From: Nitrospirota bacterium
Lineage (GTDB): Bacteria; Nitrospirota; Thermodesulfovibrionia; Thermodesulfovibrionales; Dissulfurispiraceae
Direction: 5' to 3'
Assembly (NCBI GenBank): GCA_004321915.1
Contig: SCQE01000035.1
Location: 1 to 35,662, forward strand
DNA: 35,662 nucleotides
The number at the start of each line of letters is the position of its first letter. The stretch's first letter is position 1. Below are positions 1-8,608 of this stretch, piece by piece. Both the position numbers and the translations under genes were made by a program. Below the pieces are notes generated by a model. It ran no database searches. It saw only the letters and a program-made list of their open reading frames with translations, and had not been told where the DNA came from.

Positions 1-63
1 GTCCTAAAGGCATTTGGATACGAAATAAAGGACGGTTGGGTCTTACAGATTTCAAAACGCTGA
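1..63 (+). CDS. 3' end of an unidentified gene (partial)
   Basis: The first frame is open from the window edge and closes with TGA at 61-63, giving about 20 residues ending in WVLQISKR. This could be the C-terminus of a gene that begins outside the window. The piece is too short to recognise. The only support is an open frame with a mixed hydrophobic and charged composition. Confidence 0.2.
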   Translation, partial: VLKAFGYEIKDGWVLQISKR

Positions 64-86
64 AACAGCCACTATCAAGCATTTGA

Positions 87-266
87 GGCCTACTGTCGCT
101 TATTATCGCCGAAAGTCCAGAGAAAATCAATCCCAATCCCCTCAGCGGAAATGTCGTAATCACATACGAGCCTGACATGATAAACATCGTAAACTTCATA
201 GAGGACCTATTAATGGACCCTAATATCCAAGCCGTAATAGCAGAAAATCATCATGTAACAGAATGA
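87..266 (+). pseudogene. Broken HMA_2-like (heavy-metal-associated) domain fragment
   Basis: An open stretch of 59 codons ends with TGA at 264-266, is preceded in frame by a TGA at 84-86, and has no start codon or ribosome-binding site near its beginning. The residues around 129-180 read NPLSGNVVITYEP, which resembles the conserved NPxTGxVxVxYDP core of HMA_2 domains, followed by a helix with INIVNFIEDLL. HMA_2 proteins normally start with a strand such as SxPGRLRxRVP, which is missing here. I infer the 3' remnant of a gene disabled by a frameshift or stop. A programmed or sequencing frameshift is the alternative. Confidence 0.35.
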
Positions 267-404
267 GTGTGCAGCTCTAATGCCATGCAAACAGTCCAAA
301 ATCCAAGTAAAGTGTCCCCTTCAGAACTTTCACCATATTTTCACATCAGTTTAATACTGTCGTCATGTCCATATTTTAAAATGTTTACAGAAGGAGGAAA
401 TACA

Positions 405-695
405 ATGAACAATAAAATTTCAGAACACCGTAAAACAAACACAAACGGCGTCCTCAAACATTTGGGGGTCATTGCGCAGATATTGTTCCGTCACAATCTG
501 ACCGGCAAGAAACTGCATCCCGGCACACGAAGCAGGCTTATCGAATCCGTAATTTATGTTGAGAAAAACAAGGACCGCCTGCCGGTCGACAACAACGGCG
601 AAATAGACAGACTCTTGGAAGAAACGCGGTACAGACTCAGCGCAGATAAAATTATCAGGCAGCGCGAACAAAGCCTGCATGAAAAGGAGGTATAA
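405..695 (+). CDS. Hypothetical protein, 96 aa
   Basis: I do not recognise this protein. The start chosen is the ATG at 405, because AAGGAGG at 391-397 lies a suitable distance upstream; a longer frame open from 267 has no such site. The product is soluble, basic and probably all-helical, with a central segment VLKHLGVIAQILFRHNL and a C-terminal half rich in Glu, Arg and Asn. There is no signal peptide, membrane segment or cysteine. Its stop codon directly abuts the start of the next small gene (TAA then ATG), so the two are almost certainly co-transcribed and translationally coupled. Confidence 0.6.
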   Translation: MNNKISEHRKTNTNGVLKHLGVIAQILFRHNLTGKKLHPGTRSRLIESVIYVEKNKDRLPVDNNGEIDRLLEETRYRLSADKIIRQREQSLHEKEV

Positions 696-962
696 ATGAC
701 GAGTTTTTCTATCGAAAACGTAACACACGGCAAAACACCGTACCATGATGAGACACCATGTCCTTTCATAAACGCCAAAATCGAGATTTGCACGGCGGCC
801 GTTTCTCTTCTGAAGACCGACGAGCATAGGCGCAGGTTTTATTGCGATACGGATGACTATGACAACTGTCCGTTTTTTATTTCTAAGTCGCTCAGGAGTT
901 GCATAGATGTTAACTTTTCAACATGGACAGCCGAAGAAGCTCCGGCACATATTGAACCGTAG
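696..962 (+). CDS. Small cysteine-containing hypothetical protein, 88 aa
   Basis: The start follows AAAAGGAGG at 682-690 and directly abuts the preceding stop. The protein has a CPF-x6-C spacing near residue 22, then YC and NCPFF around residues 50-60. This pattern is common in small metal-binding or disulphide proteins of unknown role, but I cannot name a family. The last third overlaps the 3' end of the convergent acyltransferase gene by 106 bp, and the cysteine core lies mostly before the overlap. Either the overlap is real or one gene is shorter in life. There is no signal peptide. Confidence 0.55.
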   Translation: MTSFSIENVTHGKTPYHDETPCPFINAKIEICTAAVSLLKTDEHRRRFYCDTDDYDNCPFFISKSLRSCIDVNFSTWTAEEAPAHIEP

Positions 963-1771
963 TCCCCGCATAAGGAATATTCCCGCACACGCATCCGCAG
1001 CAAACCTTTCCCGATACTCACCCTCGCCAACCACGAAAGCCTCTTTCTCGCATAAGCGGTCCCTTGATCGGTCATGTCCTCTAAGATAGTCCGGTTGAAA
1101 CTCAGCGCTGCATCTATCCGTCCGAGACCGAGAAGCGCCATCAGATGGGGCAGCAAGGCCATATCTCCATACCATGCGACAGGACATACGCCTCCGTCAT
1201 TGTCTTCTGTTCCGTAAGCAAGGCTCACAGGTATGACCTTAACGCCCAAAGCAGCCGGTATATTGAAAAAGGCGTTCTTGAATTGGAGCAGCCCGTTACC
1301 GTCGCCTGTGGTGCCTTCCGGAAATACGATTACGTTCACGCCAGCGTCTATGGCCTTCTTTATATCTTTCATTGCATCGATCGCCGATTTCGCGGATCCC
1401 CTGTTTATAAATATGGTCCCGGCAAGCCTTGCCAACCAGCCGAACATAGGCCAGCTTCCCATTTCCTCTTTGGCCACAAACAACGTCGGCCTGATCCCCG
1501 CTAAAACTGCTATGTCAATGTAGCTGATATGATTGCAGACCGTAAAACCGCTCTGCATAAAACTCTCTCCGCTCAGAGATATGCGTATGCCCAATATGCG
1601 GCACATCGTCTTGGCCCAGAGCATCGAACAGTAAGCCCTCGCCCGTATCAGTCCCTCTTCGTCCCAAAAGAAGAGGCTGTTCGCCGCAATGCCGACAAAC
1701 AGGAAAAGCGTATTGGCTGTCCCGAGCAATACGCACCTGTAAAGCTTGCTGAATAAAGCCGGAACGCTCAT
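857..1771 (-). CDS. olsA: Lyso-ornithine lipid O-acyltransferase / PlsC-type acyltransferase
   Basis: This is a member of the PlsC (1-acylglycerol-3-phosphate acyltransferase) superfamily, about 304 aa. An N-terminal hydrophobic stretch (residues about 10-35) anchors it in the inner membrane. The catalytic HX4D box is NHISYID, block II contains FINRG, and block III is FPEGTTGDG. These enzymes transfer a fatty acyl group to a lipid hydroxyl. It overlaps the GNAT acyltransferase gene upstream by ATGA. That pairing is the usual OlsB-OlsA arrangement, in which OlsA esterifies lyso-ornithine lipid. The OlsA assignment therefore rests mainly on context, and phosphatidic acid synthesis remains possible. 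The 3' end overlaps a convergent small gene. Confidence 0.8.
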   Translation of the reverse strand: MSVPALFSKLYRCVLLGTANTLFLFVGIAANSLFFWDEEGLIRARAYCSMLWAKTMCRILGIRISLSGESFMQSGFTVCNHISYIDIAVLAGIRPTLFVAKEEMGSWPMFGWLARLAGTIFINRGSAKSAIDAMKDIKKAIDAGVNVIVFPEGTTGDGNGLLQFKNAFFNIPAALGVKVIPVSLAYGTEDNDGGVCPVAWYGDMALLPHLMALLGLGRIDAALSFNRTILEDMTDQGTAYARKRLSWLARVSIGKGLLRMRVREYSLCGDYGSICAGASSAVHVEKLTSMQLLSDLEIKNGQLS

Positions 1772-2562
1772 ACAAAATAATGTCGTTTATACCGGTCGAG
1801 TATCTTGTCCCTGTCGAGGATAATGAGCAGGTCGGACACCCCGAACTGCTCGTCAAGGGCCGGTTCTCCCGCTATCCGAGCCCCGAGACGCAGGTATGCG
1901 CTCAAAAGCGGAGGCATTTGCTCAGCCACCGCTTTTTTGTCGAACGGAGCGTCCGGATCGAACCCGGGGACCCTTTTAATGGGTGTTACTCTAAAACGCT
2001 CCCCGGTCAAATAGCGCGTCTTCAAGTATGAATAAATACCGCTCACCAGCAAAGGATTGATAGTGTGGATGCTCCCGCATCCGAAGAGATGGCCTATCCT
2101 GTGTTCCTCGATGTATCGCGCTATCCCGGACCACATAAGGTTCAGCGTAGCAGAGCCGCGATAGGCATGGCGGACGCACGCACGCCCGAGTTCAACCTTT
2201 TCTCCTTCGATCCTTTTAATTGCCGACAGTTCAAATTCCGTTTCGGAATAAAAGCCGGGGCCCCGTTCCGCCCTTGAGCCCGGCAGCAGTCTATAAGCTC
2301 CTACTACCATGTCTTTTTCAGTATCCATTACGATGATATGATCGCAGTATTCATCGTATTCGTCCGTGTCCATGCCGGTAAGGTAGGAAGCCTGCAGTCC
2401 TTCATTCAATTCGAGATTAAAAACCTCGAACCGCAACCGCATAGCAGCCTCCATCTCCGCATAGCTTTCCGCCCGTTTTACTATCAACCTTGCCGTAGAA
2501 CTCTGCCTTGCAGGGACCATTTCTTCGATTACGCTTGAAGCGGCCGTTTGCGCTTTAGTCAT
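1768..2562 (-). CDS. olsB: L-ornithine N-alpha-acyltransferase (OlsB-like GNAT)
   Basis: This is a 264-aa GNAT-fold acyltransferase of the Acetyltransf_5/OlsB type, which makes lyso-ornithine lipid from ornithine and a 3-hydroxyacyl-ACP. Visible hallmarks are the RLRFEVFNLELNEG segment near residue 42, the VVGAYRLLP strand, VELGRACVRHAYRG around residue 126, and FGCGSIHTINP around residue 168, all typical of this family. The start is supported by AAGGAGG 5 nt upstream. No membrane segment is visible, and the enzyme probably acts at the inner membrane surface with the PlsC-type partner whose start overlaps its stop. The last gene of the preceding module, a GT21 glycosyltransferase, ends only 16 bp upstream. 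Confidence 0.82.
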   Translation of the reverse strand: MTKAQTAASSVIEEMVPARQSSTARLIVKRAESYAEMEAAMRLRFEVFNLELNEGLQASYLTGMDTDEYDEYCDHIIVMDTEKDMVVGAYRLLPGSRAERGPGFYSETEFELSAIKRIEGEKVELGRACVRHAYRGSATLNLMWSGIARYIEEHRIGHLFGCGSIHTINPLLVSGIYSYLKTRYLTGERFRVTPIKRVPGFDPDAPFDKKAVAEQMPPLLSAYLRLGARIAGEPALDEQFGVSDLLIILDRDKILDRYKRHYFV

Positions 2563-2578
2563 GAATCCTCCTTTTGTT

Positions 2579-3793
2579 TTAAGCGTTATTGATCCTCAAA
2601 GAACTGAACAGCCTGTCTCTCAATACCCAGAATCCGGTATCGGGATACGGAGATATAACGGAATCCTTTCCTATCGCATAACGGTTTCCCCTCCACACTA
2701 CGGTATTGCTGAAAAGAGGGACAAACCAAACAACTCCGATAATGATGTCTTTCAGCGGGACCAATAAGTACAAAAGAGGCGACATGTCCGTTCCTGTATT
2801 TTTTGCGAGATGGTAATCGCCGGCCGCCTTTGCCGCGCTCACGCAGAGCGAAAACAAAACGGTCAATGCCGAAGCCTCCCACAGAAGCACAGGGAGCGCC
2901 GAAAGAAACACAGGATTCACAAGCAGCTCCGACAAATATTTCACGCCGCCGATCTTCCACCTGAGCTTGCCCCACCGGGTATGCCTGTTTAGGAACCTCC
3001 CGAGTCCCCAATACTCGTTTACGTTTTCGACAGCATGACCTGAAAGCGCCACCTTCCAGCCCGCTTCCGAGATTTTTCTACCGATAATGAAGTCTTCTGC
3101 GAGAACGTTCTTAAACGCTTGCAAGCCGCCTATCGACTCAAGGACATCTTTTTTCATTAGCATAGATTTGCCGATAACGCAGGGCATGCCCAGAAATTTA
3201 TCGAGAAAACAGACGCTCCCGATGACAAAAGAATTCATGTGCAAATTCTCGAATATGGATGCGAGGGTCCTGCCTCTCACCCCTTTTATAATATTGGTAA
3301 CGAGCCCCACGGAGGGGTCGGACATGCACGCAACGGTTTCCTTTAAATAATCCCTGTCGGCAAGAACATTGCTGTCGCTTATAAGAATATAGTCGTACGC
3401 AGCCGCTTTATATGCGGGTATAAGGTTGTTTACTTTAGGGTTAAGTCCGTCCTCCCGCTGCCCGACTATTATGGAGATGTTCCTGTCCTTATATTTTTCT
3501 TTCACCTTTCTCGCCACTTTGTATGCCGGATCGTTATGGTCCTGAAGCGCAAATATAAGCTCGTACGAAGGATAGTCCTGCACGCAAAAACTGGACAGGT
3601 TGTCAAAAAGGTTGTCGTCGATGCCTTTAAGCGGCTTGAGGACCGAGACCGGAGGACAAAAAAAACGGGGAAGGGTTTCCCCTTCCCCAGAGCAGGGGGT
3701 AGAAAGAGAACAGCGTTTAGCCGCCGTTATTTGAAGCCAACAGCATATAAGTCCTACGAACGAAAGGAACGAGAAAAACAAGAAAACGCTCAT
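2579..3793 (-). CDS. GT21-type (ceramide glucosyltransferase/HpnI-like) membrane glycosyltransferase
   Basis: This 404-aa enzyme has an N-terminal membrane segment (residues 3-22), a GT-A domain and a C-terminal hydrophobic region (about 290-360). GT21 signatures are present: SVLKPLKG (50-57), the SDSN metal site (139-142), AED (232-234) and the (Q/R)xxRW box as RHTRW (270-274). The family transfers glucose or related sugars from UDP-sugar to a membrane lipid: ceramide, diacylglycerol, or hopanoid in HpnI. No hopanoid genes are nearby. The neighbouring lipid kinase and OlsBA point to a membrane glycolipid product, which is inference. AGGAGGG precedes the start. It follows the PHP gene by 8 bp. 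Confidence 0.82.
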   Translation of the reverse strand: MSVFLFFSFLSFVGLICCWLQITAAKRCSLSTPCSGEGETLPRFFCPPVSVLKPLKGIDDNLFDNLSSFCVQDYPSYELIFALQDHNDPAYKVARKVKEKYKDRNISIIVGQREDGLNPKVNNLIPAYKAAAYDYILISDSNVLADRDYLKETVACMSDPSVGLVTNIIKGVRGRTLASIFENLHMNSFVIGSVCFLDKFLGMPCVIGKSMLMKKDVLESIGGLQAFKNVLAEDFIIGRKISEAGWKVALSGHAVENVNEYWGLGRFLNRHTRWGKLRWKIGGVKYLSELLVNPVFLSALPVLLWEASALTVLFSLCVSAAKAAGDYHLAKNTGTDMSPLLYLLVPLKDIIIGVVWFVPLFSNTVVWRGNRYAIGKDSVISPYPDTGFWVLRDRLFSSLRINNA

Positions 3794-3801
3794 CTGCCCT
3801 C

Positions 3802-4494
3802 CTAATTTCTGAACAGGGTTATCGCAACCCCTTTGTTATGCCTTATACAGTTTTTTACCGAACCCGCGTCTTTTTCGCAGTTCAAAAGCGTCTTCCAAGA
3901 GTAAAGGTGCCTTGCCCTGTGAAAATCGCTGTTGGCAATATACGGATACCTCTTCAGACTTATCACATTGAACACGTCGTCCCTGTTCGCGATCTCCCAC
4001 GCGTCGATATATTTTGCGTATTTGTCCCTGTTGTTCCAGAGAAACAGCGTGTCCCTGTCGGTCCTCGGGGACATGTGGTGGGGATGGCAGGCGATGGTCA
4101 GGGCGTCCTGCTTTTTAGCTTCGAGGAATATCTTTTCACAGCTAAGACCGGCAGGTATAAAATCCTTTATATCGATCACAAGGATATGTGCGGATTTATC
4201 TGAAGAAAGGTAATTCTTGCTTATCTCGATGCCGGGTAGCACGAGCATTTCGTATTTTTCCCATGCGCGTTCACATTCGCTCTTCAGTTCCGACATATAT
4301 TCGCCGAAGTTATTTTCGGTCACAGAAAACCTGAATCTGTTGGCGAGCATACCTATGGAACTGTCCCCGTTCACCACATGGTCCGTTATGGCAATCACAT
4401 CAAACCCCGCTTGTCCGTAAAGTTCAACCACCCTTCTCATGCTGACAGCTCCGTCAGAGTATTTCGTGTGTATATGGAAGTCGCATAAAAGCAT
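3802..4494 (-). CDS. PHP-domain metal-dependent phosphoesterase
   Basis: The 230-aa protein starts with the first PHP motif, FHIHTKYSDG (His7, His9), followed by AITDH (about 36-40), CHPHH in the middle and NSDFH near residue 187. Together these supply the His/Asp cluster that binds two or three metals in PHP phosphoesterases. It is a stand-alone domain like the YciV/TrpH group rather than a polymerase module, and its substrate is unknown. Placement between a lipid kinase and a lipid glycosyltransferase suggests a phosphate-releasing step on a lipid headgroup or nucleotide, but this is a guess. It is separated from the upstream lipid kinase by 59 bp, the largest gap in this unit. Confidence 0.8.
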   Translation of the reverse strand: MLLCDFHIHTKYSDGAVSMRRVVELYGQAGFDVIAITDHVVNGDSSIGMLANRFRFSVTENNFGEYMSELKSECERAWEKYEMLVLPGIEISKNYLSSDKSAHILVIDIKDFIPAGLSCEKIFLEAKKQDALTIACHPHHMSPRTDRDTLFLWNNRDKYAKYIDAWEIANRDDVFNVISLKRYPYIANSDFHRARHLYSWKTLLNCEKDAGSVKNCIRHNKGVAITLFRN

Positions 4495-4553
4495 CTGCTG
4501 AAATGATAGAATTTTCAGGATTACGGGAATATTAAGGCGTTGTGAAGTTTTCG

Positions 4554-5453
4554 TTAATTAGCGGACGTGACCAAATTTAAGGCGGAACCGGCTATACGTA
4601 TATCCACAGGAAGGCGCCCGAAATAATCACCGTCGATCTGGACCGGAGATTCCCCCTCGATACGCACACTTGCGGCAGCAAAACAGCTCACGTCGTGAAA
4701 TCCGAGATGTCTCCCGCTCAATACCCCGGATATATAGCGCACCATGTCGGACCTTGAACCCCCATGCGCCGCAAAGACATACAGCGAGGGCTCTGTAATT
4801 CTAGCAGCAGGGGCCACATGAAAACCGCCTCCATAAAAGGATGATTTGCAGATCACCGCGTGGTAACATTCAAACTCTGTCGGCGCCGGTGTTTCGGCCA
4901 CAAGCTTTATTTTGCAGTATTCGGAGGAAGCGAGCGTTTTAAGGCCGCTGAATATATAGGCGCCTTTGCCGACAAACTTCTTGAGGCCTTCATTGACGCC
5001 TTGCACCGCCATTGCGTCGAAACCGACACCCGCCATCAAGAGGAAACAGCGTTCTACGCCTGCCGCAGTGATTATTGCGGGGTGCGCGGCACTGGAAGTC
5101 CCGTTCAATATTAACTCGCAGCATTCCGCTAAACCCGACGGGAGTTTCAGCTCCCTAGCAAGCACCGAGGTTGTTCCGGCAGGCAATATAGCCATCGGGA
5201 CACCCGAATAAATCAGACCGTTAGCAACTTCGTTATAAGTGCCGTCGCCTCCCGCGGCAACAACGACAATGTCCGCATCGTCACCGAATCTATCGGCGAT
5301 AGACAATGCAAACTCCTCGGCATCGCCCTTTCTGCAAGTAAGCAGCGTCTCAACCGAAGCCCTTCCGCCAAGAAGCTCTGCGGCCCGCTTTATTTTTTCG
5401 GAAGCGCCTTTGCCTGCAACGGGGTTTCCTATCAAAAAAATATGTTTTTTCAA
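4554..5453 (-). CDS. YegS/BmrU-type diacylglycerol/lipid kinase
   Basis: This 299-aa protein fits the DAGK catalytic family. NPVAGKG at residues 10-16 and GGDGTYNEVANGL at 68-80 form the nucleotide-binding loops, and the C-terminal half has the beta-sandwich pattern ending in VQIDGDYF. These enzymes phosphorylate diacylglycerol, undecaprenol or sphingoid-type lipids at the inner membrane, and the substrate cannot be told from sequence. It overlaps the upstream glycosidase gene by ATGA, so expression is probably coupled. In this setting it could recycle diacylglycerol to phosphatidic acid, or compete with the glycosyltransferase for diacylglycerol (inference). Confidence 0.85.
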   Translation of the reverse strand: MKKHIFLIGNPVAGKGASEKIKRAAELLGGRASVETLLTCRKGDAEEFALSIADRFGDDADIVVVAAGGDGTYNEVANGLIYSGVPMAILPAGTTSVLARELKLPSGLAECCELILNGTSSAAHPAIITAAGVERCFLLMAGVGFDAMAVQGVNEGLKKFVGKGAYIFSGLKTLASSEYCKIKLVAETPAPTEFECYHAVICKSSFYGGGFHVAPAARITEPSLYVFAAHGGSRSDMVRYISGVLSGRHLGFHDVSCFAAASVRIEGESPVQIDGDYFGRLPVDIRIAGSALNLVTSAN

Positions 5454-6724
5454 ATCCCGTTCTTTCTAATCCTGCTCTTGATTATGTATGCGTAATATTT
5501 TGCTGCGTTCGTGGGAGTGCGTTCCAAGGTCGAGAAATCGACTTTATACAGGCCGAAACGCGCATCCAGACCCTGCAGCCATTCGTAGTTGTCGATAAGC
5601 GACCAGTAAAAAAAACCCCTGACATCCATACCGTCGGCAAGACAATGTTCGAGAACATCTATATGTCTTTTCAAGAATTTCGTCTTTTTATGGTCGTCGC
5701 GCGTCGCTATCCCGTTTTCGGTTATTATAAGCGGGACCTTGAGTTTAGAGGCATACCTCAGCACCTTGGCGAGTCCGCGCGGATGGACCTCCCATCCCAT
5801 ATCGGTCAGCCCGTGGCCGTCTATGTCCCTATGTCTCATCTCTATACCCATCTTCTTCAACGGATTGAACCTTAGATGCACCCGCATATAATAATTCACC
5901 CCGAAAAAGTCTATCTTGTTTTTTATAGGAACGTCCATTTCGAGAGGCCTGCAGAAAGGAAGAGACACCTTCAGTTTCCCGTCCATGAAAGCGTCGAGCA
6001 GGGAATGGTTGTAAAAATATTTTGCTATCCTTACAAGGAGGCGGTCCAACGGGTTCCAACGCTTCCAAGGCGCAAGCGCCGCCATATTATGGGCCACGCT
6101 CACCATTGCCAAGGGGTTTATAGAGTGAATAATGTCATACATACGGCCGTGGCACTCCAGAATATTTCTGAGCGCCTTTAATCCGAACGCTGCATTACGC
6201 AATCCCGGAGGAGAACAGCCTTCTAAATACCCTGCGAGTATCAGCACATAAGGCTCATTGAACGTTATCCAATATTTAACGCCCCGCAGCGTTGAAATAA
6301 TCCTCCCGGCAAAAAGCATAAATTTCTCAACGGACACATCTTCATGCCATGGATATTTCTTTATAAACCAGAGAGGATGAGTGAAATGATGGATCGTGAC
6401 CATAGGCTCGATGTTATTTTCTATAAGCGTATCTATAATGTCCTGATAATGCGCCACAGCCTCGTCGTCCCACACATGCTCTCTGGGCTGTATCCTGCTC
6501 CACTCGATAGAGAAGCGGTAGGCATTGACCCCCAGCTCTTTTAAGAGCTTAAGGTCTTCCTTGTAGAGCGCATAGTGGTTCGTTATGTCCGGGTTAGCGC
6601 TGAGCAGGTCGTCCCATGAGGTCCAGTCCGCATGAGAGGAACCTTCAAGCTGAAAGGCCGAGGTCGCCACACCCCAAAGAAATCGGTTGTCGGCGCCTTT
6701 AGTTCTACAATCATCCGCTTTCAC
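5450..6724 (-). CDS. Glycoside hydrolase family 1 (beta-glucosidase-like)
   Basis: This is a full-length GH1 (424 aa) with the TIM-barrel landmarks FLWGVATSAFQLEG (15-28), the acid/base glutamate in TFNEPY (Glu157) and the nucleophile in IITENG (Glu336), plus FYWSLIDNYEW near 372. No signal peptide is visible, so it is predicted cytoplasmic. GH1 enzymes hydrolyse beta-linked glycosides, and some act in transglycosylation. It overlaps both neighbours by ATGA, an unusually tight coupling to a c-di-GMP protein and a lipid kinase. Cytoplasmic location next to a glucosyltransferase suggests turnover or remodelling of a glucosyl product rather than sugar scavenging (inference). Confidence 0.88.
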   Translation of the reverse strand: MKADDCRTKGADNRFLWGVATSAFQLEGSSHADWTSWDDLLSANPDITNHYALYKEDLKLLKELGVNAYRFSIEWSRIQPREHVWDDEAVAHYQDIIDTLIENNIEPMVTIHHFTHPLWFIKKYPWHEDVSVEKFMLFAGRIISTLRGVKYWITFNEPYVLILAGYLEGCSPPGLRNAAFGLKALRNILECHGRMYDIIHSINPLAMVSVAHNMAALAPWKRWNPLDRLLVRIAKYFYNHSLLDAFMDGKLKVSLPFCRPLEMDVPIKNKIDFFGVNYYMRVHLRFNPLKKMGIEMRHRDIDGHGLTDMGWEVHPRGLAKVLRYASKLKVPLIITENGIATRDDHKKTKFLKRHIDVLEHCLADGMDVRGFFYWSLIDNYEWLQGLDARFGLYKVDFSTLERTPTNAAKYYAYIIKSRIRKNGI

Positions 6725-8577
6725 ATCAACCTGCGGTCCCTCACTATTGCAGAGCGTCCTTTTTCCGAGGACTGTTTTTTAGAGGCGCTCTTCACCTCTA
6801 CAGCGCGGGAAGCAAGCTGGGCATAAGAATCTATAGAATGGACCTCGGTGCTGACAATGCCTATCGAAACCGTAAGCAATCTGAAGATCTCATCTTCATC
6901 CTTCCGGTTCTTTGCGGTATAGAAGCCCCTGCTGTAATCAACCGCTCCGTGGAAAACAGGCTGCATGGATTCAAAATCACGAACGACCCTTTCTGCTGCC
7001 TGCAATGCGGCCTGAGGTCTTGCAATGAATATAAAATCGTCTCCCCCTATATGCCCGACAAAGTCCAGACCGTCATTCATATAAGACTCCATCGTATCGG
7101 ACAATATCTTTGCGAGGGACTTGATTACAAAGTCCCCGCGTTCAAAACCGTAATAATCGTTGTAGGGCTTAAACCAATTTATGTCCACATATACCACGTC
7201 AAAATGTATGTTATGCGCTATTTTCTTCTCAATTTCCCTCTGTATGGCCTCGTTCCCGGGCAGGCCTGTAAGCGGATTGGCGCCCTTGGCCAGTATTATG
7301 CTCTTACCTGTAATCGCATCCAGAAGGCTGCTTACGGAGACCAAGCCGAAATATTTGCCGTTTTTCGTTACACAGATATCGTCGTACATAAAATCAGGTT
7401 TTCTCCTCTGGACCATATGCGCCACATCTTCGATAGTAGTATTGTCATCGACCGAAAGAAATGCGGTTTCCATCACATGCCCTATGTTTTTGTGCGAGTT
7501 CAGATGTACGCCGTAACCGAACTTGCCGACCACTTGGTCCTCTATAAACCTGCTCCTGTACAACATGCCCACAAGCCTTTCCCTGTCGACTATCGGTAAA
7601 CTCTTCAGGCATGAGTCGTCTATGAACATATTAAGCGCGTTCTTTATGGATGTGTCCGAATTAATAGACCCAACCCTGATTGCAACATCGCCTATAAAAT
7701 CCATTGCAGGTGAATATTTATCGGACGCAGGTACCCTCTTGCTGTCGAGAAACGTTACTGCGGACGGTCCATAGTCCAGCGAGGCTGATGGTCTGGAAAG
7801 AAGAAAACCCTGTATCAGTTCTATGCCCATGTCGAGGACGATATTAAGTTCATCCTCGGTTTCCACGCCCTCCGCAATGACCTTGATGCCCATTCTGTGG
7901 CATGCCGTTGCAATAGAATCTACAAGGGTGTATTTGACCATGGCCTTGTCAATGTTCGATATAAAGTGCCTGTCTATCTTCACAAATTCCGGCTCGATCA
8001 TCGAAAGCATCTTCAGCCCTCCGTATCCGGCCCCGAAGTCGTCTATTGCTATCCTGTAGCCGGCCTTCCTGTAATAGTTTATCGTTTCCTGAAAAAGTTT
8101 ATAGTTGTGGATAGCGCCGTTTTCGGTGATCTCCAAGATTATCCGCTCCTTTGCAACCCCCCATTCCTCGGCCAAGCTGTCCGTGACCCCGACCGAGTGC
8201 GTGGGATCGAGAATGCTTTCAGGGCAGATATTGATAAAGAGAGACGCTTGCGTATTGCTCAAACCGAGCAAGGCCGCCTCCTTGATGGCATTCTCCCTGC
8301 ATTTCATGTCGAGAGAGGCTATTATCTTGGCCTGCTTCGCCCTTTCAAAAAGATCGGGGATATTGTCCAACACCTCGCCGTTTCTGGATCTTAGCAATGC
8401 CTCGTATCCGAAGGCCGAACAGCTCTTGGCCGAAAAAATCGGCTGATAATGAGAGGTCAGAATGTCCCCTTCTATCAGATCGAGCAACTGATTTCTGGAA
8501 GCCGCAACAATATTAGAACTGCCGCTGACAGCCTCTTCGTTTTTAAATTCCCACTTTAGCCTTACCGACGAATTCAT
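6721..8577 (-). CDS. EAL-CBS-GGDEF c-di-GMP signalling protein
   Basis: This 618-aa soluble protein has three parts: EAL phosphodiesterase (about 30-270), a CBS pair (about 295-425) and GGDEF (about 433-600). EAL residues appear complete: YEALLR (59-61 is EAL), NICPES, LEITEN, IDDFGAG, VKID, AEGVET and QGFLL. The GGDEF box is GGDDF (511-515), a functional variant. Both activities could be intact, with CBS domains sensing an adenosyl ligand. AGGAGG sits just upstream of the ATG. It is the first gene of a minus-strand unit, and the glycosidase gene starts inside its stop codon. A regulatory array lies upstream between this gene and the divergent cobalamin gene. Confidence 0.92.
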   Translation of the reverse strand: MNSSVRLKWEFKNEEAVSGSSNIVAASRNQLLDLIEGDILTSHYQPIFSAKSCSAFGYEALLRSRNGEVLDNIPDLFERAKQAKIIASLDMKCRENAIKEAALLGLSNTQASLFINICPESILDPTHSVGVTDSLAEEWGVAKERIILEITENGAIHNYKLFQETINYYRKAGYRIAIDDFGAGYGGLKMLSMIEPEFVKIDRHFISNIDKAMVKYTLVDSIATACHRMGIKVIAEGVETEDELNIVLDMGIELIQGFLLSRPSASLDYGPSAVTFLDSKRVPASDKYSPAMDFIGDVAIRVGSINSDTSIKNALNMFIDDSCLKSLPIVDRERLVGMLYRSRFIEDQVVGKFGYGVHLNSHKNIGHVMETAFLSVDDNTTIEDVAHMVQRRKPDFMYDDICVTKNGKYFGLVSVSSLLDAITGKSIILAKGANPLTGLPGNEAIQREIEKKIAHNIHFDVVYVDINWFKPYNDYYGFERGDFVIKSLAKILSDTMESYMNDGLDFVGHIGGDDFIFIARPQAALQAAERVVRDFESMQPVFHGAVDYSRGFYTAKNRKDEDEIFRLLTVSIGIVSTEVHSIDSYAQLASRAVEVKSASKKQSSEKGRSAIVRDRRLM

Positions 8578-8608
8578 TTTTGTCCTCCTGAGAAATATTA
8601 TCAGGAAA

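Noticed and set aside
2579-3793. Hopanoid-specific role (HpnI) for the GT21 enzyme
   Set aside because: No squalene or hopanoid genes are nearby, and the neighbours are ornithine-lipid and lipid-kinase genes. GT21 similarity alone does not fix the acceptor.
8595-8603. TGATAATAT upstream of the EAL-GGDEF gene as an extended -10
   Set aside because: The predicted transcription start (about 8588) would fall within the AGGAGG ribosome-binding site.
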